NCBI GenBank assembly: GCA_036583965.1 | Contig: JAZBQD010000001.1 | Span: forward strand, 30,476,597-30,540,596 | Origin: Prunella strophiata | Taxonomy: Eukaryota; Chordata; Aves; Passeriformes; Prunellidae | DNA: 64,000 nt | Reading direction: 5' to 3' | Shown: piece by piece, positions 36,521-49,680 of the stretch | Position numbering within the stretch: the first letter of the stretch is position 1 | How the letters are laid out: the number at the start of each line of letters is the position of its first letter | Program-made: the position numbers and the translations under genes | Notes under the pieces: generated by a model | What the model saw: the letters and a program-made list of their open reading frames with translations, nothing else | The model's database searches: none | Told to the model about the DNA's origin: nothing

Positions 36521-39500
36521 AGGAGCTCACTGGCAAAATGTTCACAATGGACCCAATAAAACACATGTGGCTAAAGAATAATCAAGCAGCAGTGATCACT
36601 GTTATCACTCAGAAGCACAAAAAAAGAGCAACTGTCTTTGAGACTACCATGCTGAACAGGAAGAAGTAAGCTGTTACTTTACCAAATATCCTTTAAATGG
36701 TTAATGGAAGAATAAAATCTCCACCACACTCAGAGACATTAAATTGCTTGGTTAAAGCTGCATATATATTTTGGATGTATTGAGTCATTTGCTGATGCAA
36801 AAAAACCAGAAGGGCTTAAGACAGAAGCTGTCCCTCAGTCCTGAGAATGTTTTGCAGCCAAGGAAGCCCCTTCTGCCACGGGAAGGCCATTTAGGTAATA
36901 CTCTTCACCTTTGCTCTCAGAGTGGGTGCTATTAAAACAGAAAGTCCTCTGAAGGTAGCAGGTATTCTGGGATTAGACCATCACATGAATTCACAGCAGG
37001 AAAGCCAGTCACACACAGCCACTGTTTGGTTAAATGTATTCAACAACAGGGTACATGAGTGCTGCTGTTAAGCCTGGGGCACCGCTGAACAGCACAAACT
37101 GCCCTACAGAAGACCTCAAAGATCTCAGAAGTAATAACAAAAAAATTATACAAGAAAGATCTTTTCAGAGATAAGGAAAGCTTAACCACTTACGTGTGTG
37201 CAGTGAACCCTGTGGTCCTTTCAGAGAGGCTCCTGGGAAGCAGCTATATGCTACTGAAGTATTTCAGTCTTTGGGCAAAACAAGCTTGACATCCCTGTTG
37301 GCATCTCTGCTGAGAACAGACACTGGCCTTACTCAGAAAACATCAAACGTGACTTTCTGCTAGCTGTGGCAAAGCTGAATACTGAAGGCAGGGGAGGAGA
37401 GGTCACAGAGGAAGCAGTAGTTAACGGGGTAAAGTGAGTGTTATAATCCCCAAATTGCAGTTGGACTGAATGTTTGCAGACAATCTGCCTGTCTATACCA
37501 AGACAGCCTCATTTTTCTTTCTTCTAGGAGAGGGTTAAGTATAATCTGAAGCCTGGAAAATGGCTGCTGTTGATTCTAGTGAGGCCTTCTCTTTAACTAG
37601 ATCCTTCAGGAAAAAACAAATTAATCAACAGCCAGCTGAAGTGGGTTTAATGATTGCATTCTGCATACAATCAGCTTTTCCCTTTTCAAGGGCCATCAAT
37701 ATGTCAAGGGAAGACATATCTGAAGGATATAGCTCTTAACATCAAGGTTATCTATTCTCCACAAGGCTCCCACTCCTTACTGGGCTGATACTTTACACTG
37801 CCTGTGTCTAACATTTTCATCAACTCTGCAATCAATCAAGGTAATAATGTTGTGCAAAAAATCAATTAACAACGCAATTAAACTTTCCTTATTATCTCAA
37901 AGGGCTGAAATAATACCTAAAGGGAAGATAGACTCACTGAATGCAGACATCCATAACCCAATGTGAAAGTGAATTATGAGGTTAGACAGATGCAGGCATG
38001 TACTGGCGCTGTTATTTTCAAAGGGATATATCTCATCCAGGCAGTGTATCAGTCACCACCAATCCCATACCCTAAAATTCCAAATTACTTTTAAGAAATA
38101 TACGATGTGCAATATCCATTTCATATTCTCTTTTAGAGATAAACCCCCCAAAATCTGAACAGGAGTATTATTCAAAGACAAAATGATCTTTCAGAAAGAA
38201 CATAAAATATAAAAGCTATAATAACATTTACATCTGTATACCACCCATGTCTGTAAATGCAGGTCATCAATTATACCTAATCTGTAGTGAATAAGGAACA
38301 GAAGAAGCAGCACAACATTTAAAGCCCAAAGGCTCAAATTTGCAAATACCTTGCATCAAGTACACTGAAAGAAGAGCCCCAATATAAACACATGCAGCAA
38401 AACCAGCAAGGACTTAAGTATCATTCCCTGAAAATAAGACAGAGTGCCTATATTATTTTGTAATTACATTCAATCCTCATGGAAACATCATTCCCAAGAG
38501 CTGAGAGTTTTAAAGTACATTGAAAACAGACAATTAACCCCTTGCTGTTGGGAGGATTTGGGTTTTAGCATAAAGACCTTAAGGAGTGGGGTGCTCAGCA
38601 CACCAGCACAACAGAGTTAATATAGTTGGGAACCCGGGTACAATAGCTTTGTGTCAGAGCTGATGGCATGAGGATTTGAGGGAGGGTGGGGAAAAGAGGA
38701 GAGAAAGAATACATCTAAAATTAATTACAAAATGAGTGATCTTACTACTCCACAGTAAGAACCAAAAAATATTACACAAAGAAAACGACCATGACCAAGG
38801 TAGGTATTTTGAGGGTTTTTTTGATACCCTATCGTTTTATTTCGCACAACCTCAGTGTTTCCCCTCAGCCCCCCCTTACTCATTTCCCAGCATACCCACA
38901 CACAGTCTTCACCCTAGGTTGTTGTGATTTAACATAGGCAAAAAGATAATGAAAACAGAAAACACTTAAGGGAAGCCTATGTCAGAGTGACAAGCTAGGC
39001 TTACATCCTGTAATAAGCTCAGGAAAATTTGGAAACAGAAAAGATTTCCCTTACACACTGCACTTTGAATTCCTCTGTTAAAGGACGCTCCATGTGTCTG
39101 TATAAGGAGAGGTGTTCTACAAAGCTGTTCTCCCAGCAGGGTTTGCTTAAGCACATAACAGCTGCAGTTTAGAAATGGTCTATTCTTACAATTAGCTCAT
39201 GTAGTGCAAGTGGCTTGTTTGGACCAAGAACATCTATTTTTTTTTTGTGGATAATTCTTGCTGGTTTTATCTTTGGCTTGTACTTCCTGCTCTTCCCCCT
39301 GTTACCCCCATTCTGTAGAGTCAGTCATGGGTGAGATACAAATAAGTGTGACTAAAATTTTGCACAATTTTTGAAATATTACAGACTTTCCTGCATGGAT
39401 TTGGGGCACTAATATTAGTCGAGGATTAGAGAATTCAGCCATTTCTCTCTTAACCTTTAGGAACATAATTAATATGTTTTCATTTTCAATGACTTCATTG

Positions 39501-42186
39501 TGTGTCTATCAACTGGAACCATTCCTGCTGTGTATTTGATTCCACTGACGATGGGGTGTGTTGGATTTTAAATGATGTGCTAGCACTTCTGTTCCCTATA
39601 TGCTCTAGTTTATGTGTTATTCATGACTTGCATTTGGAGACATGGATGATACACAGATGTAAATGTTATTAAAGCTTTTGTGTTTAGATTCATTGTGAAA
39701 GACTTCTTTGTTTTCAGATAATTCTTTTAACCATCACAAATAACCACCAATACATGAAATTGTCTTGAGACATTTTTCTTTCCTGTTAAGGTTTTTGATG
39801 AAGAGAATTTTTTATTCTCCCTTGTGTTCTCTCATCATCAAAATAAAATACAGGATAAATTGACAGAAAGCAGTTACACCTGCAGGATAAAGTAGAAGTA
39901 AACCTTTTTGTCATATGCTCATTATACAAAATCAAACCCAAAAGTTACTTTATTTTTTTAATAGCTGTCAGGACTGTGGGTCCCAGTTTAAGAAGGCTGC
40001 GACTGGCATTATTCTCAAACTGCTTTCACCCTTTAACATCACATTTGTATTCCTGAGGAATTTAAAAGGAGCATGGTAAAGAAAAATGTACTTTGCCGAA
40101 TCATGTGTTCCTATTTCCTTTTTCACTTAGATGAAACTAATTTTAGATAATTAGTTTTATAACACTATTTAAATATTTTGAATATATGACAGACATACCA
40201 TGCATCTTTTTTGCACTGGTACTATGTAGGAAAAAACTGAAACACAAATATGTACTTAAATGCTTGGTAAGCATCAGCCTTGGAAAATATCACCCAGCCA
40301 GCAGTCAGAAGTAATTTTTTGTGATGGACAGATAAAACACCTATTAAATTTTTTCATTGTTACTTACTAAGGCAAGGGGTGAGCAGGTAGATTTGTGTGT
40401 CTGGACTGGTAAATCTTCAAGACAGGTTGCTATATGTAAGTACATATATGGCTTTGAACTGAAACAAAAGTTCTCTCAAAAAGCCACATTTAATCCCTAA
40501 TAATTCTGTCAATTGACAAATCCTTAGATATTTTCTCTCAATTAAATTGAAGCTCACTTTAAACATGAAGTCTTGGAGTTGTCACATTTTGCTTTAAAAG
40601 AAATATTTTATAGCAGATATTTTTACTTTTTATGTCTATTTTATCCATTAAGCCTATAATAGCAGCAGCCTCTCTACAGAACTTAAATATTCAGAAACCT
40701 CAGCAAAAGGGATTTCTTTGTCTGAAGTTCAAGCTTCTCGTAAAAATCTGACTCAGACTAATTCAAAGTACAATAGTTTGATCAAGAAAATAACTTACTA
40801 AATTTTCTCTTGTTGGAGTAGTGTGTTGGATAGTCATGGCTCACACTCCCCAATGTGCCATTTTACAGAGACCTTCATATTTTGTTGTGAATAGTTATTG
40901 AAAAGAGAGTTTTCCATCTGACAGAGAGAATCAATCTAATGCCACCCACTCCTTACCTCCAATTTTCTACTAGCACCACCTCTGTCTGGTGCAATCTTGT
41001 TAATGTTTTGCTGTAGATACCTGCTGTTTTACTTTACTTGCCACTAAAGCTTGCTGCTTTTGAGCAGTTTTGGAAAACTGCCTTTGAGCTTTATGAAACA
41101 AAACACAATTTTTTAAGCTGAACCAAACTGTAGCTTAATTCAGCAGGACACTGCAACGCTGCTTCTAAGTCTTTGATGCTTTATTGAGGCAGCAAGGTTC
41201 CAACCTTCCTCTTCCCCAGTCACAGTGAAGACAGCTCAGGCTACTCAGTAGAGCATTTCTAATGTTTAAAACCCAGGAAGTCGTGGCTCGGCTGCCTTGC
41301 ACTGCATTCCAGGCAAATTCTAGCCATAGTGGGGAGTGGCCATGCCATGGAAAGAGTAACCCACTCCCTAGTGCAGGATATAGGGTCAGAACAAAGTGTG
41401 TCTGGAGCATCATCAGATTAGACCATTCTGGGTCCTTGAGATTAAGAAGCTACAGTATTTGGGGCATGTGACAGGGTAGAAGAAGAGGGGAATTAAAAAA
41501 AAGGCCATTTTTGTGTGGTTTCAGTCTTGTGCCACACAGTTCTTCAGCCTTCACAGTCTGTCTGGCCAATGTACACATTTCAGTCTTTTACTTTTCATGG
41601 TGTAAACACTTACTTATTTTTGGGCTTGTACAAAAATGGAAATAGCTCTTCATCCAGGGAGTAGATAAGGAACATTTTCAGATGCTCTTCAACAATTATT
41701 TTGTCATCAGGAAGCAGTGTATGATACCTTATAAACATGACACCATAAATCCACAACATTATTGAGGCAAATACAGATTAATTCACAATTCAATATTAGC
41801 AGCCACCTTAACTGAGTAGAACCTGATGAAAAATAAAAATATGTTGAGATAAATTTGTTAAAATAACAAATTAAAAAGGTCTGCCTACCATTCCTGTCCA
41901 ACCAGAAGCATGTTCACTGCCTGTGAAATAATATAAGATTTCTGTCACTCCCCCAATGCACTTGTCTGTCTTAAATAACCTTTGGTAAAGGCTTGGAGAT
42001 CTTAAAATAGGAGGGCAGTCATCAAACTTTCACCAGATGACTCACTGCACTGTTAAGAGCAATTATTTAAATGTATGAAATATTTTAGACAGTTGATGAA
42101 GTCAAGAGAACCAGTTCAGCCAATTACCAAGAGAGCAGTGACCCACAGGATTTCAACCATCCTCCTTTTCTGGTGTGGTTTCACAG
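36521..42186. other. Unique sequence, no gene seen
   Basis: No gene, RNA or mobile element is recognised in this stretch. A T11 run lies at about 39236-39246. Open frames are 82 codons or fewer and match nothing I know. A GGAG|GTAAGG donor-like site on the minus strand near 40953-40962 has no convincing partner. Confidence 0.6.
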
Positions 42187-42241
42187 CACTCATTACCAGA
42201 AGCTTTATGAGACCACTTTAAACCATCAAGGGTTCATCCAG
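42187..42241 (+). other. Candidate 55-bp exon
   Basis: A pyrimidine-rich tract (CCTCCTTTTCTGGTGTGGTT) ends in TCACAG, with AG at 42185-42186. After 55 bp there is a near-consensus donor CCAG|GTAAGA (GT at 42242-42243). Frame 2 is open across the exon (18 codons, including HYQKLYETTLNHQGF). This is the best splice-signal pair I found in the window. I do not recognise the peptide, so it may be non-coding or chance. Confidence 0.25.
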
Positions 42242-42839
42242 GTAAGATCAGCCAACAAATGGGGTACTAAAACAAATTTCAGAAAGTGGGAACAAGATGT
42301 TCTTCCCGTTTTCTCCCATGTATTTGAATTTTTTGTTTTACAGGGAAGAAGTCTGTCTTCTCATAAGACCAAATGATATGACAACAACGTTTGTCTTGAC
42401 ATAAAGAAAATAACTTAATGTGGTCTTTCCCATAGCCACGCAACTGTGCAGGCCTGGTGAATGTGGCAGTCTTGCATAGCTTCCTTCTCCATTTATAGCA
42501 AGGATGGTTAAGTTCTGGACACACATGGCTCTAAAATTTATTGAATTCAAGTGCAATTAATATCCAAGTCTCTGGGAAGCTTATATAAAGCTATTACTCT
42601 GTTCAAAGGGGGGAAAAAAAAAGACCATCAAATGGTTATACTGAAAGTTATTTTTCTGTTTTTCTTTGTCTTAAAAAAGAAAGGGGGAGGGGGAGATGAC
42701 TGTTCCATAATTATAAATCTTCTGAAACTGTAACTCAGGAAAAGACTTTTCAAATAAAATGTTTCCCAGAAAAGAATATTTGGCAGCGGTTGGCTCTTGT
42801 TTTCCCTAATAACCATTAAAAGTCTGCCCTAGTAAACCA
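42242..42839. other. Unique sequence, no gene seen
   Basis: Nothing recognisable beyond short A/G-rich stretches at 42606-42622 and 42673-42696. Confidence 0.6.
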
Positions 42840-43480
42840 TTTTACTGCAACGTTTGAAATGGTAGAGTTTACATTTTATTTAATGAATAGTTGCAGAGCA
42901 TTAAAGCAACATCTCGTCGGCAAAACAGCTCCTTATCCTCGCTTTGTCTCAATTGGTTTTTTTACATTTCATTTTCAATGACATGTCAGCCGTCTCTCAC
43001 CAACCTCAAAGGAAAGTTGAATGCGGGGCTTACAAAGTTAAGCTGACATTTGCTCTCTTCCAATAAAAAATATTTAGTCCATTAAACATAAATACCTGTC
43101 ATTATGATACATGGACTGGGTACAAGCCTCCCGTTTCCCTCTGATGTTTATTACATCCAAACAACTGCAGTGCCTGCATGTTTTCAACTTTAGTGTATTG
43201 ATTAAACTTTTAAATGGCTGCCATATAACCCAGGGACATCAGGAAGATTAATTTGCGTCAATGTTCATCTGTAATTCATTAGCCATTTATTCTTTACAAC
43301 CACATGGGCTATCAAGAAAATGCAGGCCATTTTTCACTCTGCACAGGCTTGGGAACAGATCCTGAAATTTGTGCTGCATACAAATAAGCTCCCCAGGCCC
43401 GGCCACTTAAACTGCTTGGCTTTTCAAAAGTTAAAGTTGGGAATAACAGCAGAAAAAAAGGGAACATAAAAAAGCAGAAA
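42840..43480. promoter_or_regulatory. Candidate conserved non-coding/enhancer block
   Basis: About 640 bp free of simple repeats and rich in developmental-enhancer words. These include the palindrome TGACATGTCA at 42979-42988 (TALE/MEIS- or p53-family-like half-sites), CAATAAAA, CCATTAAACATAAAT, CTGTCATTATGA and GATTAATTTGCGTCA. The local texture differs from the AT-drifted flanks. This is the stretch in the window that most looks like an ancient conserved element, but that is an impression: no alignment was possible. Confidence 0.35.
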
Positions 43481-46400
43481 TGGACAAAATATACGTCCTC
43501 AGGGTACTAGGGATTTAACTGAGTTTGTCCACTGTCTTTTCATCCATGGATTATGGTTTCTTATTTCAGTCAGATTATAATAACTGAAACTTGTTACTGT
43601 GCAAAGGCCATAAATAAAATGAGCTGTACCCCCCTCTAATATCTTCTAAGATGCAGTTACTTGGAGAAAGCTAGAAAGCAGCAGTGAAGTATAAAAAGCT
43701 CATGCCTCAAGGAGGTTGTAGCCATGAATCTAAGAAAAGGATGCAGCTTTAACCAACTCTCCCATTTATTGTGGATTCCAGTCTTGCCTTTATTTGGGAA
43801 AATGGCCAGCTAAATATTGGTATGTTTCCTTAGGGTAGAGGCAAGCCATCTGGCTCCTTGATTTGCCCTACTGACCCCCTTGGCACAGTATGAAGTGCAT
43901 ATTAAATAAGGAAAAGGAAAGAGAACAGCCATAAAGCAAACAAAAATGCACATGAATTTTACATTTACAACATGGAAAGATCAATGAAATGCATCCTGGT
44001 TCCTTTCCTCTCACTACCTATAAATTACAAAGTAGTGTCACTCTGCTAGGTAAAGGCATAGTGGTACAGCAATAGAGTCATTGAGCCTAGTGGTAGTAAT
44101 CGAGATTCCAAAAATGAAGATCTCATAAGACAAATCCAACAGGTTCCCTGTTGCAAACAAGAATATAAACATAGTAGCACCCTGTAAGAAACACAGAAAT
44201 CTTCACATAGGTCTAATACATCAGTTAGGATGCAATCATCTCTACTTAGCAGCTACGGTTACTATGCTGCCATTTTAAAATGTGGATTATGTATAAAATA
44301 AAGGAGATAATTTGCTCCTGAAATCAGTTATCAGCTTACTGTTAAATATCAACCTGGGTGAAAAGAACACTGGAGTGAGCATCCTGCTCAGTGTAATCCT
44401 CCCAATGTGAGGCTGATGCCATGTCCAACCTGCCTGCCTCACCCAGCCTCTTTGCAGCCACAGCAAGCTGGGATCTGACCACAGGCAGGACATTGTGGGA
44501 AGCAGCAGCCTCTCATCACATCCAAGGAACACACAGGAGGCAACGATGGAAAAACCTGAGCTGTGGAGCAGCTATAGACTTTGGCCTACACCCTCCAGCA
44601 GCTTCAAAGAATTAAATGCTGCCCTGCCATTACCTTATCACCAAAAATCAGCCATTTGGTGCTTGTCTCTTCAATTTGTGTAGCAGTGCTTTTATAGACA
44701 ATCTGCAGGTGGGATTACTAAGCAGCATTTCTGTCAGTTGCCTGGCTTGTAAGTGCCCCAAAGTGATCAAAACAAAACAAAACAAAAAAAAAAAAAAACC
44801 AACCCCAAAAAACAACAAAAATCAAAACAAACCAAAAAAAAAAGCCAGCAGAAAAGTATGAGATATACAGGGATATACTCAAAGCTACTTTTGGATATGA
44901 TTTTGTATTTTATTACATGCTTGAAATTTAGACTGAGTTCATCGAAAGATTCATTACGGTTCATCAATCTCACAAGCAAACCTGAGCTGATTTGTGGTTT
45001 CATTTTGCACAAATACTTACTTTTAATAGGCAGGAGAAAATTAAATGAGTTTTGGTCAGATATCTGGATTCCTTTGAATCTGAAAGTTGAGTCAAAAAGT
45101 ATGTTGGGAAATAAGCCAGTTTCAAAGCCATATGTATAAGGAAAGAAGTCCATTTATCCAAATCTGGATAGCTTTATGCTGTACACATAACCTGAGTCGC
45201 TCTGGTCTGCATCTGCCCCACAGCACAAGAAAAGATGAAATCTCAGCTTCAGCTTTTTATTTTGGTTTTGTCAGCTTTAGTCATACCTACAAAATAATTT
45301 AAATATAATTTGTTTGGAGTAAATTATTTTTCTACTATGATAGGAGACATACTGGGAACTTCACCAATGAAAATATGTGGATAACAAGTGAGTTGAAAAT
45401 ATTGCAAAATTTACCTTGCCTAAGTAGAAAAAAGATGCAGTGCTAAAACTGTAACTTAAACTAAGAAAAGCAAAGCAAATCATAGCACAACTATGAAGTT
45501 TCTATCACATCAGAAAAAAAAGAGAGCTAGGTGTGCAAAAATATTGCAGGTGTTGTAGAACAGAACCATTATAAATTCAGTGGAAAATTTTTCAGCCTTA
45601 CTTCTGCAGATACTGAAAGCTACCTCATGGTGCTCACTAAACAAAGTGTTTCCTTAGAAACTTTATTCTTTGATCTGCTAACATTAACTTATAGCAGAAC
45701 ACAGTTAAGATGCAGCCAGACCTTGGGGTTCAGTCCTTTAAAGTTCCCAGTATAACATATCTGAAACACCAATGACACAGTAAAGGACTAGAAATCCCAA
45801 AAGGAGGCTCACCAATCCCAGATTCTAATTAAATCTTGACAAATTAGGTACAGCAGCCCAGGGGACCATTTGCCATTGTGTTCACACCGTAAAACCTCTG
45901 TCCTGGGAATGTCCCTTGCAGGCTGCATGCCACAGCCCTGTGGCACAGGAGCAGGTCATTGTGGCTCACCATCACACCCGGGCTCTCTCATGCTGCAGGA
46001 ATCTCCAAATGGGAAGACTAGGTGGCTTTGAACTCGTGCTTACACCAGGGGGGCCTAAAGCAGCAAGCTCAGGACTCAGCCATTTGTTTTCATTTTCATA
46101 TAATGATGTGTCTAGCTCTCATGGTTGCACAGAAAACTGTATCAACTCGAACCATATGTTAACTGAGGCAGCAATATGTTCTTAAATTGGCAGACAGCTC
46201 AAAATGACAGTTCAGCAAGATGTGAACTATTTTCAATCATCTCAATAGGGTGTTAACTCTAAACCCTAAACATTGCCTGTATATATATTTTGTTAACCAT
46301 TTCACTACTAAATACCTTAAGCAAGATAGCTAAACTGTTCCTCCACGCTCCTCCAAGACAGAATATCCCAAACCCTAATTTGAAAGAATGTATCCATATA

Positions 46401-49400
46401 AACTGGCCTAGTTACATACTTGGCTTGATCATTTTTAACATCTCACAATCAATGTATTTATCCTTCCACAATCATGAGGCAGTGAAGTGCTGTCATCTCC
46501 TTTTTACAGATGGAGGAAAAAATGCGAGAACATGATAAAAAGGAAACAGAACAGAGATCATCTGAGCTTAAGCCTTTTGTCTGAACCAGTAGATTAGCCT
46601 TTCCTTTTACACGGAAATTATGTGGAGACAGCGAAAAATCCGCTGAATTAAAGGAAGTAAAAGAGGCTGAATATTTAAGAGCAGTATTATCCATATATGT
46701 ACCAGATTTAGTTTTTAAAAGGTTGTGTGCAGTTCAGTTTAAATTAATTCAGTTCTTTCTCTGAATGCCACAGAATTTTCAAGGATTTGCTCAAGTCTAA
46801 GGCCAGCTTACCATAGAGCACAGAATCTGTTGCCCTTACCTCTAGCTGGTCAATTTTATTAATACAGTGTCTTAGCTTTAGGCCATAGTACACAATAAAA
46901 TAAAAAAGACTAATGCAAATTTTAAATCTTGCAGTAGTTGGCCAAATAAACACAGGATCTGGATTAGTAACACTTTTAAAGATCATACATGCCTAAAAAA
47001 TGCACAAAAAGAAAATAATAAGAGTTAAAAATACATTAATTTTTAGGTCTCAATACCTTTCTAGTTTTTGTTTTTTTTTTTGTGGCCAATCAGGCCAACA
47101 GTGTGGCAGCCAGTGTAATCAAAACTGTTTTCCTACCCAGAAAGTACTTCAGGTTTTGAGTCACAGAAGTAAATGCATCTAAGCCAGGAATGGAAGTTGG
47201 ATATTTATTACTCAGGTGACAATATAGGTTACAAGAAAGTATACAGTGAAAAAAACCTTCAGCCTGACTGGACTATATGGGCAAAGATAGCTGTGTCTCC
47301 TCATACCAGCCTAAGTCACTTTCAAACAACTAACTGCAAAACCTCTGTCTAGTTTGTGAAGTATTTTGTGATGAAAGGCACTCTACACATGTAAAATATT
47401 ATTACTACATTTGCAAAATGAAATTTCTAAAAGAAAAAGCACAGAACACGCCAACAACAATAAAGCAATCAATTTCAATAGGATGCAATAACTTGCAATA
47501 AATTGCTTTGTAGACAAGGATTAAATTGTTTCAGCACCAGCCACCCAATCCAACTTAACTAACAAAGAGAAAAAAGAAATGAGAAACATTTGCTTAAAAA
47601 GCTCATAACTGTCAGTGTGTTCAGAACACCAGCATGTCCTGCTACACCTAATACCTTTGTCAAGGTGGCCTATCTGGAACTACTCTTTCCCATTCCCTGC
47701 AGACTTAAACTGCAGAGTTTCCCTGCAGACTCCCACTGTATTTGCCAGTACTGGATCTCTGCTTGGGGTCTGAGTTTGAGACAATCCAGATCCACACGCA
47801 CAGCCCCCCTTCTCCTGCCCCCCTTCAGTATCACTCATCGCAGCTTAAGCTTGTCTGCCTTGCACTGGCAGTGACCTGGATGTTGCACATGCTGCAGTGC
47901 AAAAAGAGAACAATACCAGCAATGAGACTGCTCCTGTGATGTTGGTTTTTCATAAAGGAGTGCTTAACATTCTTCCAACAACATTATTGTTATAATATTT
48001 TTTCCGTGCTCTGATTCTACAAATCGGCGTTACATTATACTGAAGAAGAAGTGTATTTGGTCTTAAATCCTTGTATTAAGCATTCTGTTTGAACAATGGA
48101 TTTAAGAGATTTGGTTTGCTATTCCACAAGATATTTTAATAAATCAGCATCTTAATTCCTAATACTTTCTTCTATTAACACATAAGATTTTAACTTTCTC
48201 TTCTCCACATTGTTACATGCTACTTTAAGTAATGTCAAAACTGAATCTCAAAATGACAGTGTCAAGCATCCAGAAGAGGGCTGATTGCCCATTTACATCA
48301 TGGTCTTTGCCTTCTTCTATGTAAGACTAGAAAATTAGCATGAACATTTGGTAGCAGACTGTAGAGTTGTCATTCATCTTCATTTCCATGGGACAGATCA
48401 GTTAGAGCCTTGGTTGTACACAAAGCATTAAAACCACTTCAGCATGTTAAGTAATAACATGGCACCATGATGCAAAGTGGTGACTTTGGGGTGCAGTTAC
48501 AGGAAGGCTTTACACTATGTAGTAGGATTGTATGTTTTTAATTGCTGATCACTCTCTGGCAACATGACTTATGAAAGCTGCATGTTAAATCATGAGTGTC
48601 AAAGAAAATCTTATGAATGTTCACATGATGATATCTTCAATTGAATTGAATGTATTTTATAATTAAATTTACAAGAGTCCCTAAATCCCATTTTTAACTA
48701 AATTAGGTGGTTTAGGGGTGGAAAAAAGTACAGATAGGCCTAAAGCCAAGGAAGATATTAGACTGGCAACTAAGAGAACCACTATGCCATTTTATATTAA
48801 CAGCACAAGATTCCTGTAATGAAGATTGAAAGAAGGAGGCTAGACCTGTGTGCTGCAATATGCTGCAATGCTGATCCACAAACATCCCTCTCTACTGGGA
48901 AGAAACAACTTTCTACTCCACTTCTTTAAACACTTGGTCAAGAAGCTGCACAAACTCTGGAGGGACAAGCTCAGCTCCCTTGGCTCCCCTTGGGGCACAC
49001 ATTTGCTCTGCTGGAGTGTGGCCTGGAATCAGGACAACCGGGCACATCACTGAGCAGTGACCCCCAGTGCAATGGAGAACCAACAGGATTCTCAACAGAG
49101 ATCAGGGTGTGAGAGAGGAGGATTAAAATAAATGCCAGATAGCACTGGAGTGAGAGAGGGAACCCTGTTTGGATGGCATACATTCAGATCCAATCCCTGC
49201 CAACCCTGTGACTAGCATGCTGTTCCCCTTCTGTCTGGTGTTTTGGAGTGAATGTGTCTGTGACTGCCACAACCTTCACTGAATTATGTGCTGCCCACTC
49301 AGAGACACACACACTCTCAAAAGACTTGGAATTTGCTAGGAAGCCAAGGAAGGACTCAGCCATCAAAGCCTCAGCACATTCAGAATGGCAGCTTCTGCTG

Positions 49401-49593
49401 ACACATACAGCAGCAGAACATTAAGTGCTTAGGTAACGTCACCAATGAAAATATAGACAGCTTGAGACTTCCAGTTACTTATGCACATGTGTAATGTTTT
49501 ATGCATTGTTATCTGCTCTTAAAAGCTTGAATCACACTTATCTTGCCCTTAGAGCCTAGTGCTTAGACACTTTAAAAACACCTGCCCCAAGAG
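43481..49593. other. Unique sequence with an A/C-rich tract
   Basis: No gene or mobile element is recognised. The two 128-codon frames overlapping on opposite strands at 44753-45153 both run through the low-complexity tract and are not credible. Other frames are 94 codons or fewer without a domain. Confidence 0.6.
44769..44843. repeat. A/C-rich low-complexity tract
   Basis: CAAAA units lead into an A15 run (44784-44798) and further C-interrupted A runs. It resembles the tracts at 23731-23862 and 55277-55383. Confidence 0.9.
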
Positions 49594-49680
49594 TATGTGT
49601 GTGTGTATATCTATATCATCTATATCTATATCTATTTATCTATATATCTAGAGAGAGAGAGTATGTGTATATATCTATCT
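49594..49680. repeat. Compound GT/TA/CTATAT/GA microsatellite
   Basis: A GT run passes into a degenerate TATATC/TATC array, then a short GA run, then TATATC again. The small plus-strand frame across it is a low-complexity artefact. Confidence 0.9.

Noticed and set aside
44753..45153. Two 128-codon frames on opposite strands
   Set aside because: Both run through an A/C-rich low-complexity tract and have no family signature.
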